A stretch of 48,420 nt of DNA from Candidatus Fermentibacteraceae bacterium (GTDB lineage Bacteria > Fermentibacterota > Fermentibacteria > Fermentibacterales > JCC-6), in the NCBI GenBank assembly GCA_016744855.1, contig JADGDO010000018.1, positions 1 to 48,420 on the forward strand, written 5' to 3'. The notes below the pieces were generated by a model. The model saw nothing but the letters and a program-made list of their open reading frames with translations. It did no database searches and had not been told where the DNA came from. The position numbers and the translations under genes are program-made. This document shows positions 16,091 through 25,099 of this stretch, one piece after another. Positions within the stretch are counted from its first letter, which is position 1, and each line of letters starts with the position of its first letter.

Positions 16091-16796
16091 TCCCACTCAG
16101 AGCTTGAAACATATTGCCATTATTATGGATGGGAATGGCAGGTGGGCCCGTAAACGGGGATTGCCCCGCATTAAGGGACACAATGCAGCCGAGAAATCCA
16201 TACATGATGCAGTAGAAGTTTGTGGACAAATTGGTGTTGAATATCTCACACTATATGCGTTTTCAACTGAGAACTGGTCTCGCCCCAAAACAGAGGTCAG
16301 CTTCATCATGAAACTTCTCAGTCGGTTCATCAAGGGCAATATCGAAGAACTCGACCGGAAGAATGTTAAGATCAGAACAACGGGACGGCTTTTAGATCTT
16401 CCCGATGGTCCGAGAAACGATCTTGAAGCAGCAATCAAGCAAACTGCTTCCAACACAGGCCTGCATTTAATCCTTGCTTTAAGCTACGGAGGCAAGGCAG
16501 AGCTTCTCGATGCATTTGTTCAGATAGCATCCTCTGTTTCAGATGGACATCTTACCCCCGGCGATATTACCGAGGAGATGATCTCCTCCAACTTATACAA
16601 TCCTGATGTTCCTGATCCTGAACTTGTAATTAGAACCAGTGGGGAACAGAGACTCTCTAATTTTCTTATATGGCAATCCGCTTACAGCGAGCTTGTATTT
16701 ACTCCTGTTCTGTGGCCGGATTTTCACGCAGAGCAACTGAATGAAGCTATAGCCGAATTCAGGTCCAGGAAGAGACGATTTGGAGGGCTAGAGTAA
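16080..16796 (+). CDS. uppS: Undecaprenyl diphosphate synthase (cis-prenyltransferase)
   Basis: UppS extends farnesyl diphosphate to the C55 lipid carrier used for peptidoglycan and O-antigen. The signature MDGNGRWARKRG with its catalytic Asp (residue 17) is followed by GHNAAEKS, TLYAFSTENWSRP and the C-terminal ELVIRTSGEQRLSNFLIWQSAYSE. Length is 238 residues. The only suitable start before the signature is TTG 16080, inside frr, which suggests coupled translation. Confidence 0.95.
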   Translation: MKSDPTQSLKHIAIIMDGNGRWARKRGLPRIKGHNAAEKSIHDAVEVCGQIGVEYLTLYAFSTENWSRPKTEVSFIMKLLSRFIKGNIEELDRKNVKIRTTGRLLDLPDGPRNDLEAAIKQTASNTGLHLILALSYGGKAELLDAFVQIASSVSDGHLTPGDITEEMISSNLYNPDVPDPELVIRTSGEQRLSNFLIWQSAYSELVFTPVLWPDFHAEQLNEAIAEFRSRKRRFGGLE

Positions 16797-16799
16797 CTG

Positions 16800-17606
16800 A
16801 TGACTTTCCCAAAACTTTCAGGTCGTCTGTTGATTGCGATTCCAGGTATTACTTTGTTCCTTATTGTGCTCTTCAAACTGCCTGTTATTTATGGTCTTTT
16901 CCTCTTTTCAACTCTTTCACTGCTTGCCGGCTTTGAGTCTGTTGAGATGTGTACCCCCAGAGGACTGAATTCATTTTCAAAAATTCTGATATCCTTTTTC
17001 TGCGGTGTTAGCAGCTATTTCATTGCCGTAGATCATATTCTCCAGATTCCTGCTCTTATTCTCCCCGGAGCTGCTGTGGCAATCACAGTTCTTCACACCT
17101 CCGGCCTGGAAAACTCTAGGCGGCGGTTGGCGGGAACTGCTGGCTTAGCTTCTCTTTATGCAATGGGCTTCGGACTAATGGGAAGGCTTTTTCTCGACAT
17201 GGGTCCCTGGGTTCTGCTTGTCATTCTTGCAATATGCTGGGTTGGCGACAGTGCTGCTTATTTCGTTGGTGTTTCCTGTGGAAAGCACAAGTTGATGCCA
17301 CGAGTAAGCCCGAAGAAATCCTGGGAGGGTTTTTATGGAGGCCTGGTCGGCTCGATTCTGGGTGCTCTTTCTGTCGGTTATTTCACTGACATTCCTCTTC
17401 TTCCTCTGATTGTTTTAGGCTTAACTGGTGGGGTTGCCGGTGTATACGGAGATCTTTTCGAGTCAGCCCTAAAAAGAGACGCAGGCATCAAGGACTCAAG
17501 CAACATTCTTCTTGGACATGGAGGAATTCTTGACAGATTCGACAGTGCTGTGGTGGTTGCACCTGTTGCCATTGTTGTACTTCATCTGTTCGGAATCATC
17601 ACCTGA
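16800..17606 (+). CDS. cdsA: Phosphatidate cytidylyltransferase
   Basis: CdsA makes CDP-diacylglycerol, the precursor that PgsA (5299) uses. The 268-residue protein is rich in membrane helices. It has the signature SPKKSWEG, then the C-terminal DLFESALKRDAGIKDSSNILLGHGGILDRFDS with the conserved acidic and lysine residues. The start ATG 16800 lies four bases after the uppS stop, and the stop overlaps the dxr ATG by one base. Confidence 0.95.
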   Translation: MTFPKLSGRLLIAIPGITLFLIVLFKLPVIYGLFLFSTLSLLAGFESVEMCTPRGLNSFSKILISFFCGVSSYFIAVDHILQIPALILPGAAVAITVLHTSGLENSRRRLAGTAGLASLYAMGFGLMGRLFLDMGPWVLLVILAICWVGDSAAYFVGVSCGKHKLMPRVSPKKSWEGFYGGLVGSILGALSVGYFTDIPLLPLIVLGLTGGVAGVYGDLFESALKRDAGIKDSSNILLGHGGILDRFDSAVVVAPVAIVVLHLFGIIT

Positions 17607-18697
17607 TGAGCAGAAGGGTCGCAGTACTTGGATCAACTGGTTCGATCGGCACTCAGGCTCTAGAGGTTATCGAAGAGAGTCCAGAGCTTATTCTCCATTC
17701 GATCGTCTGTGGATCATCAACCGAAAAACTAAAAAAACAATCCGACAGGTATTCACCACTTTTTGCAGCCTGTGCAAGGTCGGGAAATAAGAAAGATATT
17801 CTCGCTAGAGCTTTGGATGGAGCGGACACAGTATTGAACGCCATTGTTGGAAGTGCCGGACTTGAAGCCAGTCTTCTTGCTCAGGAAATGCAACTTCCAC
17901 TAGCCTTGGCTAACAAGGAAAGCCTCGTAGTCGGTAGTCATTTGCTGCAAAGCCATTTAACTTCAGGTAAGGTAATTCCTGTAGATAGTGAGCACAGCAC
18001 CATATACAGATGCATTCAGGGTGAAGCCAGGAAAATCAATGGAATTACTTTAACAGCATCGGGTGGATCGCTCAGAGATACACCAGTTAATGAGATCTAT
18101 AATGCTTTACCGGAAAAAGTTCTTGCTCACCCAACATGGGAAATGGGCGGAAGAATTACCGTTGATTCTGCCACTATGGTGAACAAGGCATTTGAAGTTC
18201 TTGAAGCGAGAGCACTATTTCCGGAAGTTCCCATTGATGTTGTTATTCACAGAAGCAGTATCGTACATTCCTTCATTGAGTCGGCAGATGGTGCCTGGAA
18301 AGCTCTAATGGGCCTTCCTGACATGAAAGTACCGATAGCTTGGGCTCTTCTTTTTCCTGACCTGCCCACTCTCAGTATTGCATCAGAAAATCCCCTCGAT
18401 TGGGGTAATCTTTCTTTTCAACGGATGGAGAAAGAGCGTTATCCTGCATTCTATTCAGTACTTTCTGCTGGAGACACCGGGGGTACTGCCCCTGCTGCTG
18501 CAAATGCAGCTGACGAGATTGCGATTCAGGCATTTCTGGAGAGGAAAATTCCTTTCGGTGCGATTGCAACAATTATTGAAAAAGTTCTTAGTATTACAAA
18601 GTCAGAACCGGTTGAAGATTTTTCTCATATACTTCATGTCGATTCAGAAGCACGGGTAAATGCCCGAAAGGCGGTTGAGCTTATATGCTCCCAGTAA
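17606..18697 (+). CDS. dxr: 1-deoxy-D-xylulose 5-phosphate reductoisomerase
   Basis: Dxr carries out the first committed step of the MEP isoprenoid pathway with NADPH. The Rossmann motif GSTGSIGTQ lies near residue 9, followed by NAIVGSAGLEASL, LANKESLVVGS and the metal/substrate segment PVDSEHSTIYRCI. Further on are TASGGSLRDTP and HPTWEMGGRITVDSATMVNKAFEVLEA. Length is 363 residues. It links to uppS, which uses the isoprenoid product. The 3' end overlaps rseP by 13 bases. Confidence 0.97.
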   Translation: MSRRVAVLGSTGSIGTQALEVIEESPELILHSIVCGSSTEKLKKQSDRYSPLFAACARSGNKKDILARALDGADTVLNAIVGSAGLEASLLAQEMQLPLALANKESLVVGSHLLQSHLTSGKVIPVDSEHSTIYRCIQGEARKINGITLTASGGSLRDTPVNEIYNALPEKVLAHPTWEMGGRITVDSATMVNKAFEVLEARALFPEVPIDVVIHRSSIVHSFIESADGAWKALMGLPDMKVPIAWALLFPDLPTLSIASENPLDWGNLSFQRMEKERYPAFYSVLSAGDTGGTAPAAANAADEIAIQAFLERKIPFGAIATIIEKVLSITKSEPVEDFSHILHVDSEARVNARKAVELICSQ

Positions 18698-19920
18698 TAG
18701 CAGTACTAGTTGGTCTCGGTATGATAGTTTTTTTTCACGAGCTTGGTCACTTCCTTGTTTCAAAGGCAGTAGGTCTTCCTGTGGAAAGATTCAGCATTGG
18801 TTTTCCGCCATTTATTTTCAGGAAAAAAGCCGGAGCTACTGAGTACTGTATCGGTTCAATACCTCTTGGTGGTTATGTGAAAGTTGACCTTGGTGTTGGA
18901 ACTGAAAATGTTTCTCCGATTGCCTGGTGGAAGCGAGCACTTGTTGTGCTTGCCGGACCTGCTATGAATCTTGTTCTAGCTGCAGTTCTTATGTTCCTTG
19001 TTCTTGGAGTAGTCGGCACGGAAGTGCCCCTCATTAACACCGTTGTAGGAACTACACACATGGATGGTCTTCAAACAGGAGATGTAATTCTCGAGGTCTC
19101 AGGCACTCCTGTAGATAACTATACAGATTTGTACCAGCTTGTTGAAGAAAATGGCAATGGAGAGTTCCTTATTCAGCGGGGAGCAGAGACGATCAGTCTC
19201 TCTTTTGATCTGCCGACAGACAGTTTCCCCGGGTTTATTCCGCTCTTGCCTACAATCGTAGAGTCTTCTGTTGGGATGCCTGCTTACGAGGCAGGTATCA
19301 GATCGGGAGACAGTATTGTTTCTGTTAACTCTATACCGGTTCTTGATTTTTCCGAATTACAGCATGAAGTATCGGAATTTGACGGTCAGTTTCTTGAACT
19401 CGTTTATTCAAGGAACGGTTCATTGGATACCGCCTGGGTTGAACCAATGGACTACCAGGGCCGTAAAATTGTTGGAGTTACATCTCTTGGAGAAACCAGA
19501 AAAATCATTCTTCCTCTCGGTCGAGCAATCCTTGTCAGCGCACAGGCCGCTGTTGATGGTGCTGCAACTTTCTTTACAAATCTGATACAGATGGCAGCAA
19601 AACCCGCAGAGCTCATTGAAATGTCAGGTGGACCTGTTTTTGTTGCTGAAACACTAGGTCAGCAGGCTGCATTCGGTCTTTCAAGATTTCTAGAGACAAT
19701 AGCCTATTTCTCTCTTGCTATTATGGGCTTCAATTTGCTTCCTTTGCCGATACTGGATGGGGGACAGTTTCTGTTCATACTTTTTGAAGGTATTCGCGGG
19801 AAACCAGCATCTCCTAAAGTAATACAAGTTGCACAGCAGATTGGTATACTTCTCCTGCTGCTGCTCTTTGCCGCAGTCATATTTAAAGACATCAACAGGG
19901 TTGTTACCCGGGTTCGCTAG
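18685..19920 (+). CDS. rseP: Site-2 intramembrane metalloprotease RseP
   Basis: RseP-type proteases cut membrane-spanning anti-sigma factors and signal peptide remnants. The zinc motif HELGH is at residues 18-22 in the first membrane helix, and LLPLPILDGGQF near residue 355 supplies the third ligand. Two PDZ-like segments lie between them (GLQTGDVILEVSGTPV and GIRSGDSIVSVNSIPV). Length is 411 residues, typical. The start is inside the dxr 3' end. Genome order dxr-rseP is common. No anti-sigma factor gene is in the window. Confidence 0.96.
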   Translation: MLPVIAVLVGLGMIVFFHELGHFLVSKAVGLPVERFSIGFPPFIFRKKAGATEYCIGSIPLGGYVKVDLGVGTENVSPIAWWKRALVVLAGPAMNLVLAAVLMFLVLGVVGTEVPLINTVVGTTHMDGLQTGDVILEVSGTPVDNYTDLYQLVEENGNGEFLIQRGAETISLSFDLPTDSFPGFIPLLPTIVESSVGMPAYEAGIRSGDSIVSVNSIPVLDFSELQHEVSEFDGQFLELVYSRNGSLDTAWVEPMDYQGRKIVGVTSLGETRKIILPLGRAILVSAQAAVDGAATFFTNLIQMAAKPAELIEMSGGPVFVAETLGQQAAFGLSRFLETIAYFSLAIMGFNLLPLPILDGGQFLFILFEGIRGKPASPKVIQVAQQIGILLLLLLFAAVIFKDINRVVTRVR

Positions 19921-19931
19921 AAGCAACTGAA

Positions 19932-20972
19932 ATGCCTGTTTTCAGACCCTCTACAGTCTTGTGGACGGTGTTTGCATTTTGCTTGCTTTCTCTTTTTGCC
20001 TGCAGTAACAAAGACACTACAGGGGAGATTATTTCTCTGAACAGCGTAATGGTTATCGATGGTGGTTCTGCCGCAGATAATTACTTCACTCCTATGAATA
20101 TTGTAATAGACAATGAAGGCAGAATTTACATATTTGATCCAATCTGCATGAAGATAGTGGCGTATGACAGGAGCGGAAATTATCTGTTTGAATTTGGAAG
20201 ACCTGGGGAGGCACCGGGAGAATTCAGTTTTCTTTTCTATAACTGCGATATAGATGCAGCCAATAATATCTACACTATAAACAGCCCTTCCTGGATAGAG
20301 ATATTTGCAAATGACGGAACATACATAAGGAGAATTACCCCCTTCGTGGATTCCATATTCGATATTGCAGTATACGATTCAAGTACAATCTATATCAACG
20401 CTGTTTCAATTACCGGTTCACAAGAATACAGCTGCATTATGCAAATTGATGGAAATGGTGAAACTGTAATGGAATTCGGTTCTGTTGATGTGGATATGGA
20501 TAACATGCCCGGATTCATGAAACACTCAGTTAAGTCATGCGTGATTGATGTTGATGATGAAGGTAATGTTTACTATACAAGTGTTATCGATTACAAGATA
20601 TTCAAGTACGATCCAGACGGTATTCTTCTCTACTCAATTGAAGGGCAAACCCCATTCGAAGCAACTTGGGAACCCCAGCCACCCTACGGGCAACGGACAA
20701 TGATACCTGTCGTTTGGGACCTTTGTGTGGATCAGGATAAAATATATGTTTTGTGGGCACAGGACGGTTTAGATAGAGGGTACCGAGTGGATGTTTTTGA
20801 TAAAAATACAGGAGATCTTCTCGGCTTCTTCTACTCCATGGTTCCTTCAGTAACAAGAAACACGTTTATCAAAATTGTGGATGGATCATTTTTCTACACA
20901 GCATCGCATGACGACGGGATTCTCTACAAGTTTGAAATGGTTTACTTAGAAGCTACCAATAACAGGGAGTGA
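19932..20972 (+). CDS. Six-bladed beta-propeller lipoprotein
   Basis: The 346-residue protein has a signal peptide ending in a lipobox (LLSLFAC near residue 25) and a propeller body. Typical blades are NYLFEFGRPGEAPGEFSF, IDAANNIYTIN and DVDDEGNVYYTSV. The style matches the lipoprotein at 8917, although by eye the two share motif spacing rather than close sequence. It follows rseP by 11 bases and may be expressed at the end of that operon. Function is unknown. Confidence 0.78.
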   Translation: MPVFRPSTVLWTVFAFCLLSLFACSNKDTTGEIISLNSVMVIDGGSAADNYFTPMNIVIDNEGRIYIFDPICMKIVAYDRSGNYLFEFGRPGEAPGEFSFLFYNCDIDAANNIYTINSPSWIEIFANDGTYIRRITPFVDSIFDIAVYDSSTIYINAVSITGSQEYSCIMQIDGNGETVMEFGSVDVDMDNMPGFMKHSVKSCVIDVDDEGNVYYTSVIDYKIFKYDPDGILLYSIEGQTPFEATWEPQPPYGQRTMIPVVWDLCVDQDKIYVLWAQDGLDRGYRVDVFDKNTGDLLGFFYSMVPSVTRNTFIKIVDGSFFYTASHDDGILYKFEMVYLEATNNRE

Positions 20973-21014
20973 ACAACTTCATTCAGAAAACTTCTTAGTT
21001 TTTTTTAGCGCTGG

Positions 21015-21338
21015 CTACAACAATTCAGACTGTATTGCTTCCCGCTGTGCTTCTATCTCAATCTGATCGAGTTTCATTGCAGTGTCAGCCGCAGCTCTGA
21101 AGAATATTGGCCAAACCTCAATGTTCTCCTCTGCCATCAGTTCCAGTTCAGATAAGAAGAGTTCGTCAGGTGGTTCTGTCCAATTGGAATCGGTGGGAAG
21201 ATAAGCAAGGTTTCGTGCAAGCAGGCCTGCTCCAGAGTTGATTCTGCTCAATTGCTCCGGGGTTAGTTGAGAATCTGAATTCTCACCACACGCCAGCAAG
21301 AGCATCGCTGATACGAGTAAAATTGTTGCTTTTTTCAT
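21015..21338 (-). CDS. Small lipoprotein of unknown function
   Basis: This 107-residue protein starts with MKKATILLVSAMLLLAC, a clear lipoprotein signal with cysteine 17. The mature part is acidic and predicted helical, with PEQLSRINSGAGLLARNLAYLP and a C-terminal DQIEIEAQREAIQSEL. I do not recognise a family. The start is chosen for the signal peptide; the nearby AGGGG is only about one base from the ATG, so the site is poor and an upstream ATG at 21374 cannot be excluded. It is convergent with the propeller lipoprotein at 19932 and divergent from the gene at 21435. Confidence 0.7.
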   Translation of the reverse strand: MKKATILLVSAMLLLACGENSDSQLTPEQLSRINSGAGLLARNLAYLPTDSNWTEPPDELFLSELELMAEENIEVWPIFFRAAADTAMKLDQIEIEAQREAIQSELL

Positions 21339-21387
21339 GCCCCTAATATGTAAAGGTTGTGACTTCGGGCACATTCCTTGATTACAT

Positions 21388-21396
21388 TGCTATAAT
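21388..21396 (+). promoter_or_regulatory. Extended -10 promoter
   Basis: TGC-TATAAT (21388-21396) fits an extended -10 element. No good -35 is visible at the right distance. The predicted start near 21403 leaves a leader of about 30 bases before the gene at 21435. Confidence 0.5.
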
Positions 21397-21434
21397 ACAG
21401 AGAATAGGGCGTATTTTCTGCTGAAGGGAGAATC

Positions 21435-24266
21435 TTGAAATATTTCATTCTTGTACCTCTTTTACTTTCTGTAACGGTGTTTGCTACTGAGTACGGAAGA
21501 ACAAAAATTACTGGAACTGATGATGAATGGTGGGTAATTCATTCAACCCATTTTGATGTGTATTATGAAACCGGTACCGAAAGTGTTGCGGAAAGCACTG
21601 TTGTTATTGCTGAGCGAGAAATACGTCTTCTGGGTGATACATTCGATTACCTGCCCTCAGACCCTGTATCGGTAATTGTCTACCGTTCTCCTGCAAGATT
21701 CAGGCAGACAACTCTTCTTCCCGGTGATATGGGAGAGGGAGTTGGAGGATTTACTGAGTTCTACAAAGGAAGAATAGCAGTTCCTTACACAGGTGTATGG
21801 AGTGAGTACAGGCATGTTCTTGCTCATGAACTTAACCATGCCTATGTCTTTGACATGCTCTTTAGTAGAGACCTCTCTGACATTGTGAAGAGCAGAGCTC
21901 CATTGTGGGTAATGGAGGGCTTAGCAGAATACACTTCTCTTGGCTGGGATACAGCAAGTGAGATTGAATTCAGAGATATGGTTATCAACAACGGGATTGT
22001 TGGCGTCTCAGAGCTTAGCTACCGAGGCGACTACATCGTTTACAGAGAAGGACAGGCCGTCTATCATTTTATGAATGAGCGGTACGGGCAGGAAAGATAC
22101 CATGACTTCGTAAGGCACATGAAAGACCGCGACGGTATAGAAGGGGCAATGCAGGAGGCCTTCGGTATGACTGTTAATCAGTTCAGTGAAAGATTTATAG
22201 AGTGGGCCAGGGAAACCTATTGGGCAGAGGTATCAGAGGGAGAAAGTCCTTCTGACATAGGCACACCTGTTATGCAGGGAGAAGGAAGAAGGGCATCGAG
22301 AGTTGTTCTCGCAGGACCTGTTATTTCACCCGACGGTTCAAAAATCGCCGGATGTGAATACTACCATGCCAGATTTTCAGGAGTGGTTCGCTCCGCTGTC
22401 GATGGAGAGGAAATCTTCAGACCGGTTAGCGGTGGAGGTATTATGGAAGAATCAGTTTCTCCCATGTACCGAACAATGGCATTCTCTCCACGATCAGATT
22501 CTGTTGTTGTTGTTTTTCACCAGATTACAGATGACGGTATCAAAATTTCAGAGATTGGCGGGGATCCAGTCAATCTTCCTCTTGGCTTTGAGATGATACG
22601 TGATCCAGTGTGGAATCCTGCTGGTGGCCAGATAGCTTTCAGCGCTCTTCAGGATGGTTCACTTGATATATGGCTGTATGACGTTTCCTCAGAAAATATA
22701 TCCAGAATTAGCGATAACGATCAGGGAGAATATGATCTCTGGTGGGGCCGGAGTGGCATTTGGTGTGTCTCGGAAAACCCGGTCGCAAGTGAGAGAAACA
22801 TACAGTGTTGGCAGACTGATGGATCAAGCGAGATTGTTCACACATGTAGTGAAGACCTTTCATCACCCGTGGAAACTCCGGAGGGTGTGATCTTTATTTC
22901 ATCTGAACATGGAGAACCCAACTTTTACCTTCTTCAGGGTGATTCTCTGCCAATCATAAGGCTTACAGATCTTTACACTACCCCCGAATCTCCTTCCTGG
23001 GCAGATTCTTCAGGGATTGCCCTCTTTCAGTCAAGCGACTGGTTTGGTTCGGGTTTGTTTGTTGCGCGCGATTTGGATATGAGAAGAATTGATGAGCCAT
23101 TTTCTGTGCATGAATGTGGAGACAGGGAAACGCCCGAAGAAAACTCCTACAGCACAGGCAATTGGAGAATATCTCCATATCAACCTGAATTTTCACTCGA
23201 TCAGGTCTCTGCAAATGCAGGTTTTGATTCTTACTCCGGTCTTACCGGTAATTCTTACTTCATTTTCAGTGACATTCTTGCGAGGCACAAGGTGGGTATA
23301 CTGGCTAATTTCAGTGGCCAGATCAGCGATATGGATCTTGCGATTATGTACAGCAACATGGAAAACAGATTCCAGACAGGTGGAAGTGTTTACCGTTTTG
23401 TATCCAGGTATGTTTTTGAAGACTCTCTCGATTACGGAGATTATGTACGGGATGTAAATTTGGGAGGCATGCTTGAGGTCGATTATCCTTTTACAAAAGC
23501 AGTTAGAGCAGGTCTTGCTGGCAACTACAGAAGAGTTTCCAGAGAGGGCCTCTGGTCCAATGATATGCTTTTCAGGGAAAACATTTTTTCAGTACGAGGC
23601 AATCTTGTCTACGACAATGCACTATGGGGAGCTGTAGGCCCCCGAGTTGGCAGCAGGATGAGTGTTGATTTTGATTACGCACCCGGTTTATGGGATAATG
23701 CCGAGTATTTTACTGCGATGTTCGATGTTCGTGAGTATACATGGGTCTCGTCTGAGGTAACACTCGCCACGAGGCTGGCTGGTGGAATCAGCTTCGGAGA
23801 GAACAAGCAGACATTTTTCCTCGGGGGAACGCTTCCCCACAGAAGGAGCACCGGAGATGTTGAGAGTGTAAGTGATGTCTATCAGTTCTACACAAGTTAT
23901 GCTGACCTTCTCAGAGGCTGGGATTATTTTTCGTTGAACGGTACCAGGTATGGCGTTGGATCATTAGAGCTCAGATTTCCAGTTCTCAACTATTTGAGTA
24001 TCGCTGCTCCTCTTCCGATGACTTTTACAAGAGGTAGAGGTGTTATCTTCACAGATCTGGGGTTTGTTTCCAATGACCTAAGCAGATTCAAGGGAGCCGA
24101 TACTGATGGTGGTTTCCATTTGCAGGATCTGAAATTGTCTTTCGGAACCGGGTTCCGGTTGAATGTAGGTTATTTTGTTTTAAGATCAGATATAGCATGG
24201 AGGACAAATCTGGCTGAAGTTAGTCAGAAACCTGAGTATTACTTTACGATGTCCACTGAATTTTAA
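21435..24266 (+). CDS. Secreted gluzincin-like / beta-propeller / outer-membrane barrel fusion
   Basis: The 943-residue protein starts with a signal peptide (about 1-17). Residues ~25-250 look like a gluzincin metallopeptidase, with HELNH at 131-135 and a downstream WVMEGLAEY whose Glu161 fits the third zinc ligand. Residues ~270-560 have TolB/WD40-like propeller repeats (VISPDGSKIAG, WNPAGGQIAFSA). Residues ~600-943 alternate short beta strands and Gly-rich turns and end in FTMSTEF with a terminal phenylalanine, typical of outer-membrane barrels of the BamA/surface-antigen type. It could be a protease or a substrate-binding outer-membrane protein. The start is TTG 21435 with AAGGGAG at 21424-21430. 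It leads an envelope-related run ending at deoC. Confidence 0.72.
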   Translation: MKYFILVPLLLSVTVFATEYGRTKITGTDDEWWVIHSTHFDVYYETGTESVAESTVVIAEREIRLLGDTFDYLPSDPVSVIVYRSPARFRQTTLLPGDMGEGVGGFTEFYKGRIAVPYTGVWSEYRHVLAHELNHAYVFDMLFSRDLSDIVKSRAPLWVMEGLAEYTSLGWDTASEIEFRDMVINNGIVGVSELSYRGDYIVYREGQAVYHFMNERYGQERYHDFVRHMKDRDGIEGAMQEAFGMTVNQFSERFIEWARETYWAEVSEGESPSDIGTPVMQGEGRRASRVVLAGPVISPDGSKIAGCEYYHARFSGVVRSAVDGEEIFRPVSGGGIMEESVSPMYRTMAFSPRSDSVVVVFHQITDDGIKISEIGGDPVNLPLGFEMIRDPVWNPAGGQIAFSALQDGSLDIWLYDVSSENISRISDNDQGEYDLWWGRSGIWCVSENPVASERNIQCWQTDGSSEIVHTCSEDLSSPVETPEGVIFISSEHGEPNFYLLQGDSLPIIRLTDLYTTPESPSWADSSGIALFQSSDWFGSGLFVARDLDMRRIDEPFSVHECGDRETPEENSYSTGNWRISPYQPEFSLDQVSANAGFDSYSGLTGNSYFIFSDILARHKVGILANFSGQISDMDLAIMYSNMENRFQTGGSVYRFVSRYVFEDSLDYGDYVRDVNLGGMLEVDYPFTKAVRAGLAGNYRRVSREGLWSNDMLFRENIFSVRGNLVYDNALWGAVGPRVGSRMSVDFDYAPGLWDNAEYFTAMFDVREYTWVSSEVTLATRLAGGISFGENKQTFFLGGTLPHRRSTGDVESVSDVYQFYTSYADLLRGWDYFSLNGTRYGVGSLELRFPVLNYLSIAAPLPMTFTRGRGVIFTDLGFVSNDLSRFKGADTDGGFHLQDLKLSFGTGFRLNVGYFVLRSDIAWRTNLAEVSQKPEYYFTMSTEF

Positions 24267-24286
24267 CAAGGAGGTAGTTTGCACTT

Positions 24287-25081
24287 ATGAGATTGGCCCT
24301 TCCTTTATTGGTTTTTCTCACTGTAGCGGCATTTGCTTGGCAATGCCCAGCTTGCGGTCTTGAAAATGAAGGATACTTTTGTGTCGATTGTCACCTGCCC
24401 CAGACCCCGGAAGGAATGATTTATGTTCCGGCCACTACTGTGGAAGTTGATGGGGTAATGGTGGAGGTTTTACCTTTCTTCCTTGATCAGCAACCTGTTT
24501 CATACAGAGACTTCATTCCTTGGCTGAATGAGTCCGGTTTCGGTATCGAGGAGATAGGAATCATTATTACCGGCGGGGGAGATCAGACAATGCAATTCCT
24601 TGCATTTACCCCTTTTATCGGAGATCCGAACGGGGGCATTACAGTTCCCTCACAGTGTCTTGAGACTCCGGTAGCCTCAATCACCTGGAGCGGAGCTCAA
24701 TCTTACCTCGCAGACACCGGCAAGCGTTTACCTACCCTTGCTGAAATCAATGCTGCTGCCTCCCTGGGGCTGATTGATGTCTGGGATTCATACGAAGCCA
24801 TGCAGATCTTTTCCGGCGAAATGCGCTCTTCTATGGGTGATATGATGGGCACATTAAGCGCACAGGCAATGTTTGCAGGATACAGCTCTACTAATGAGAG
24901 AATAATGTGGGAACTTACCGGAACAGTTTTTGGCAATAATCCTGCTGCCACTGCGGTTTCAGTAGATGCTCTTTACATCACTCTTTTCAAGGCTCTGAGC
25001 GAGCCCGTTATTTCATCTACAAGCAGAGATATGGGTTATTTTAATGTAATTTTCAGAGGAGCCATTGAGGTTCCTCAATAA
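24287..25081 (+). CDS. Secreted zinc-ribbon protein with formylglycine-generating-enzyme-like domain
   Basis: The 264-residue protein has a signal peptide (about 1-17). It continues with two CxxC pairs (C20, C23, C32, C35) resembling a zinc ribbon, and then an FGE-sulfatase (SUMF1/C-lectin-type) domain. The FGE style shows in MIYVPATTVEVDG, FFLDQQPVSYRDFIPWLN, and VASITWSGAQSYLADTGKRLPTLAE. The catalytic cysteine region of true FGE enzymes, near the C terminus, is not visible, so a structural or binding role is more likely than formylglycine formation. GGAGG lies about 20 bases upstream of the ATG, with AGTTTGCACTT between. It follows the barrel fusion by 20 bases. Confidence 0.7.
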   Translation: MRLALPLLVFLTVAAFAWQCPACGLENEGYFCVDCHLPQTPEGMIYVPATTVEVDGVMVEVLPFFLDQQPVSYRDFIPWLNESGFGIEEIGIIITGGGDQTMQFLAFTPFIGDPNGGITVPSQCLETPVASITWSGAQSYLADTGKRLPTLAEINAAASLGLIDVWDSYEAMQIFSGEMRSSMGDMMGTLSAQAMFAGYSSTNERIMWELTGTVFGNNPAATAVSVDALYITLFKALSEPVISSTSRDMGYFNVIFRGAIEVPQ

Positions 25082-25099
25082 TTGTCGAAAGGAGTTAGA

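Noticed and set aside
20987-21010. AT-rich hairpin followed by a T run after the lipoprotein at 19932
   Set aside because: The stem is only six A/T-rich pairs, too weak to call a terminator.
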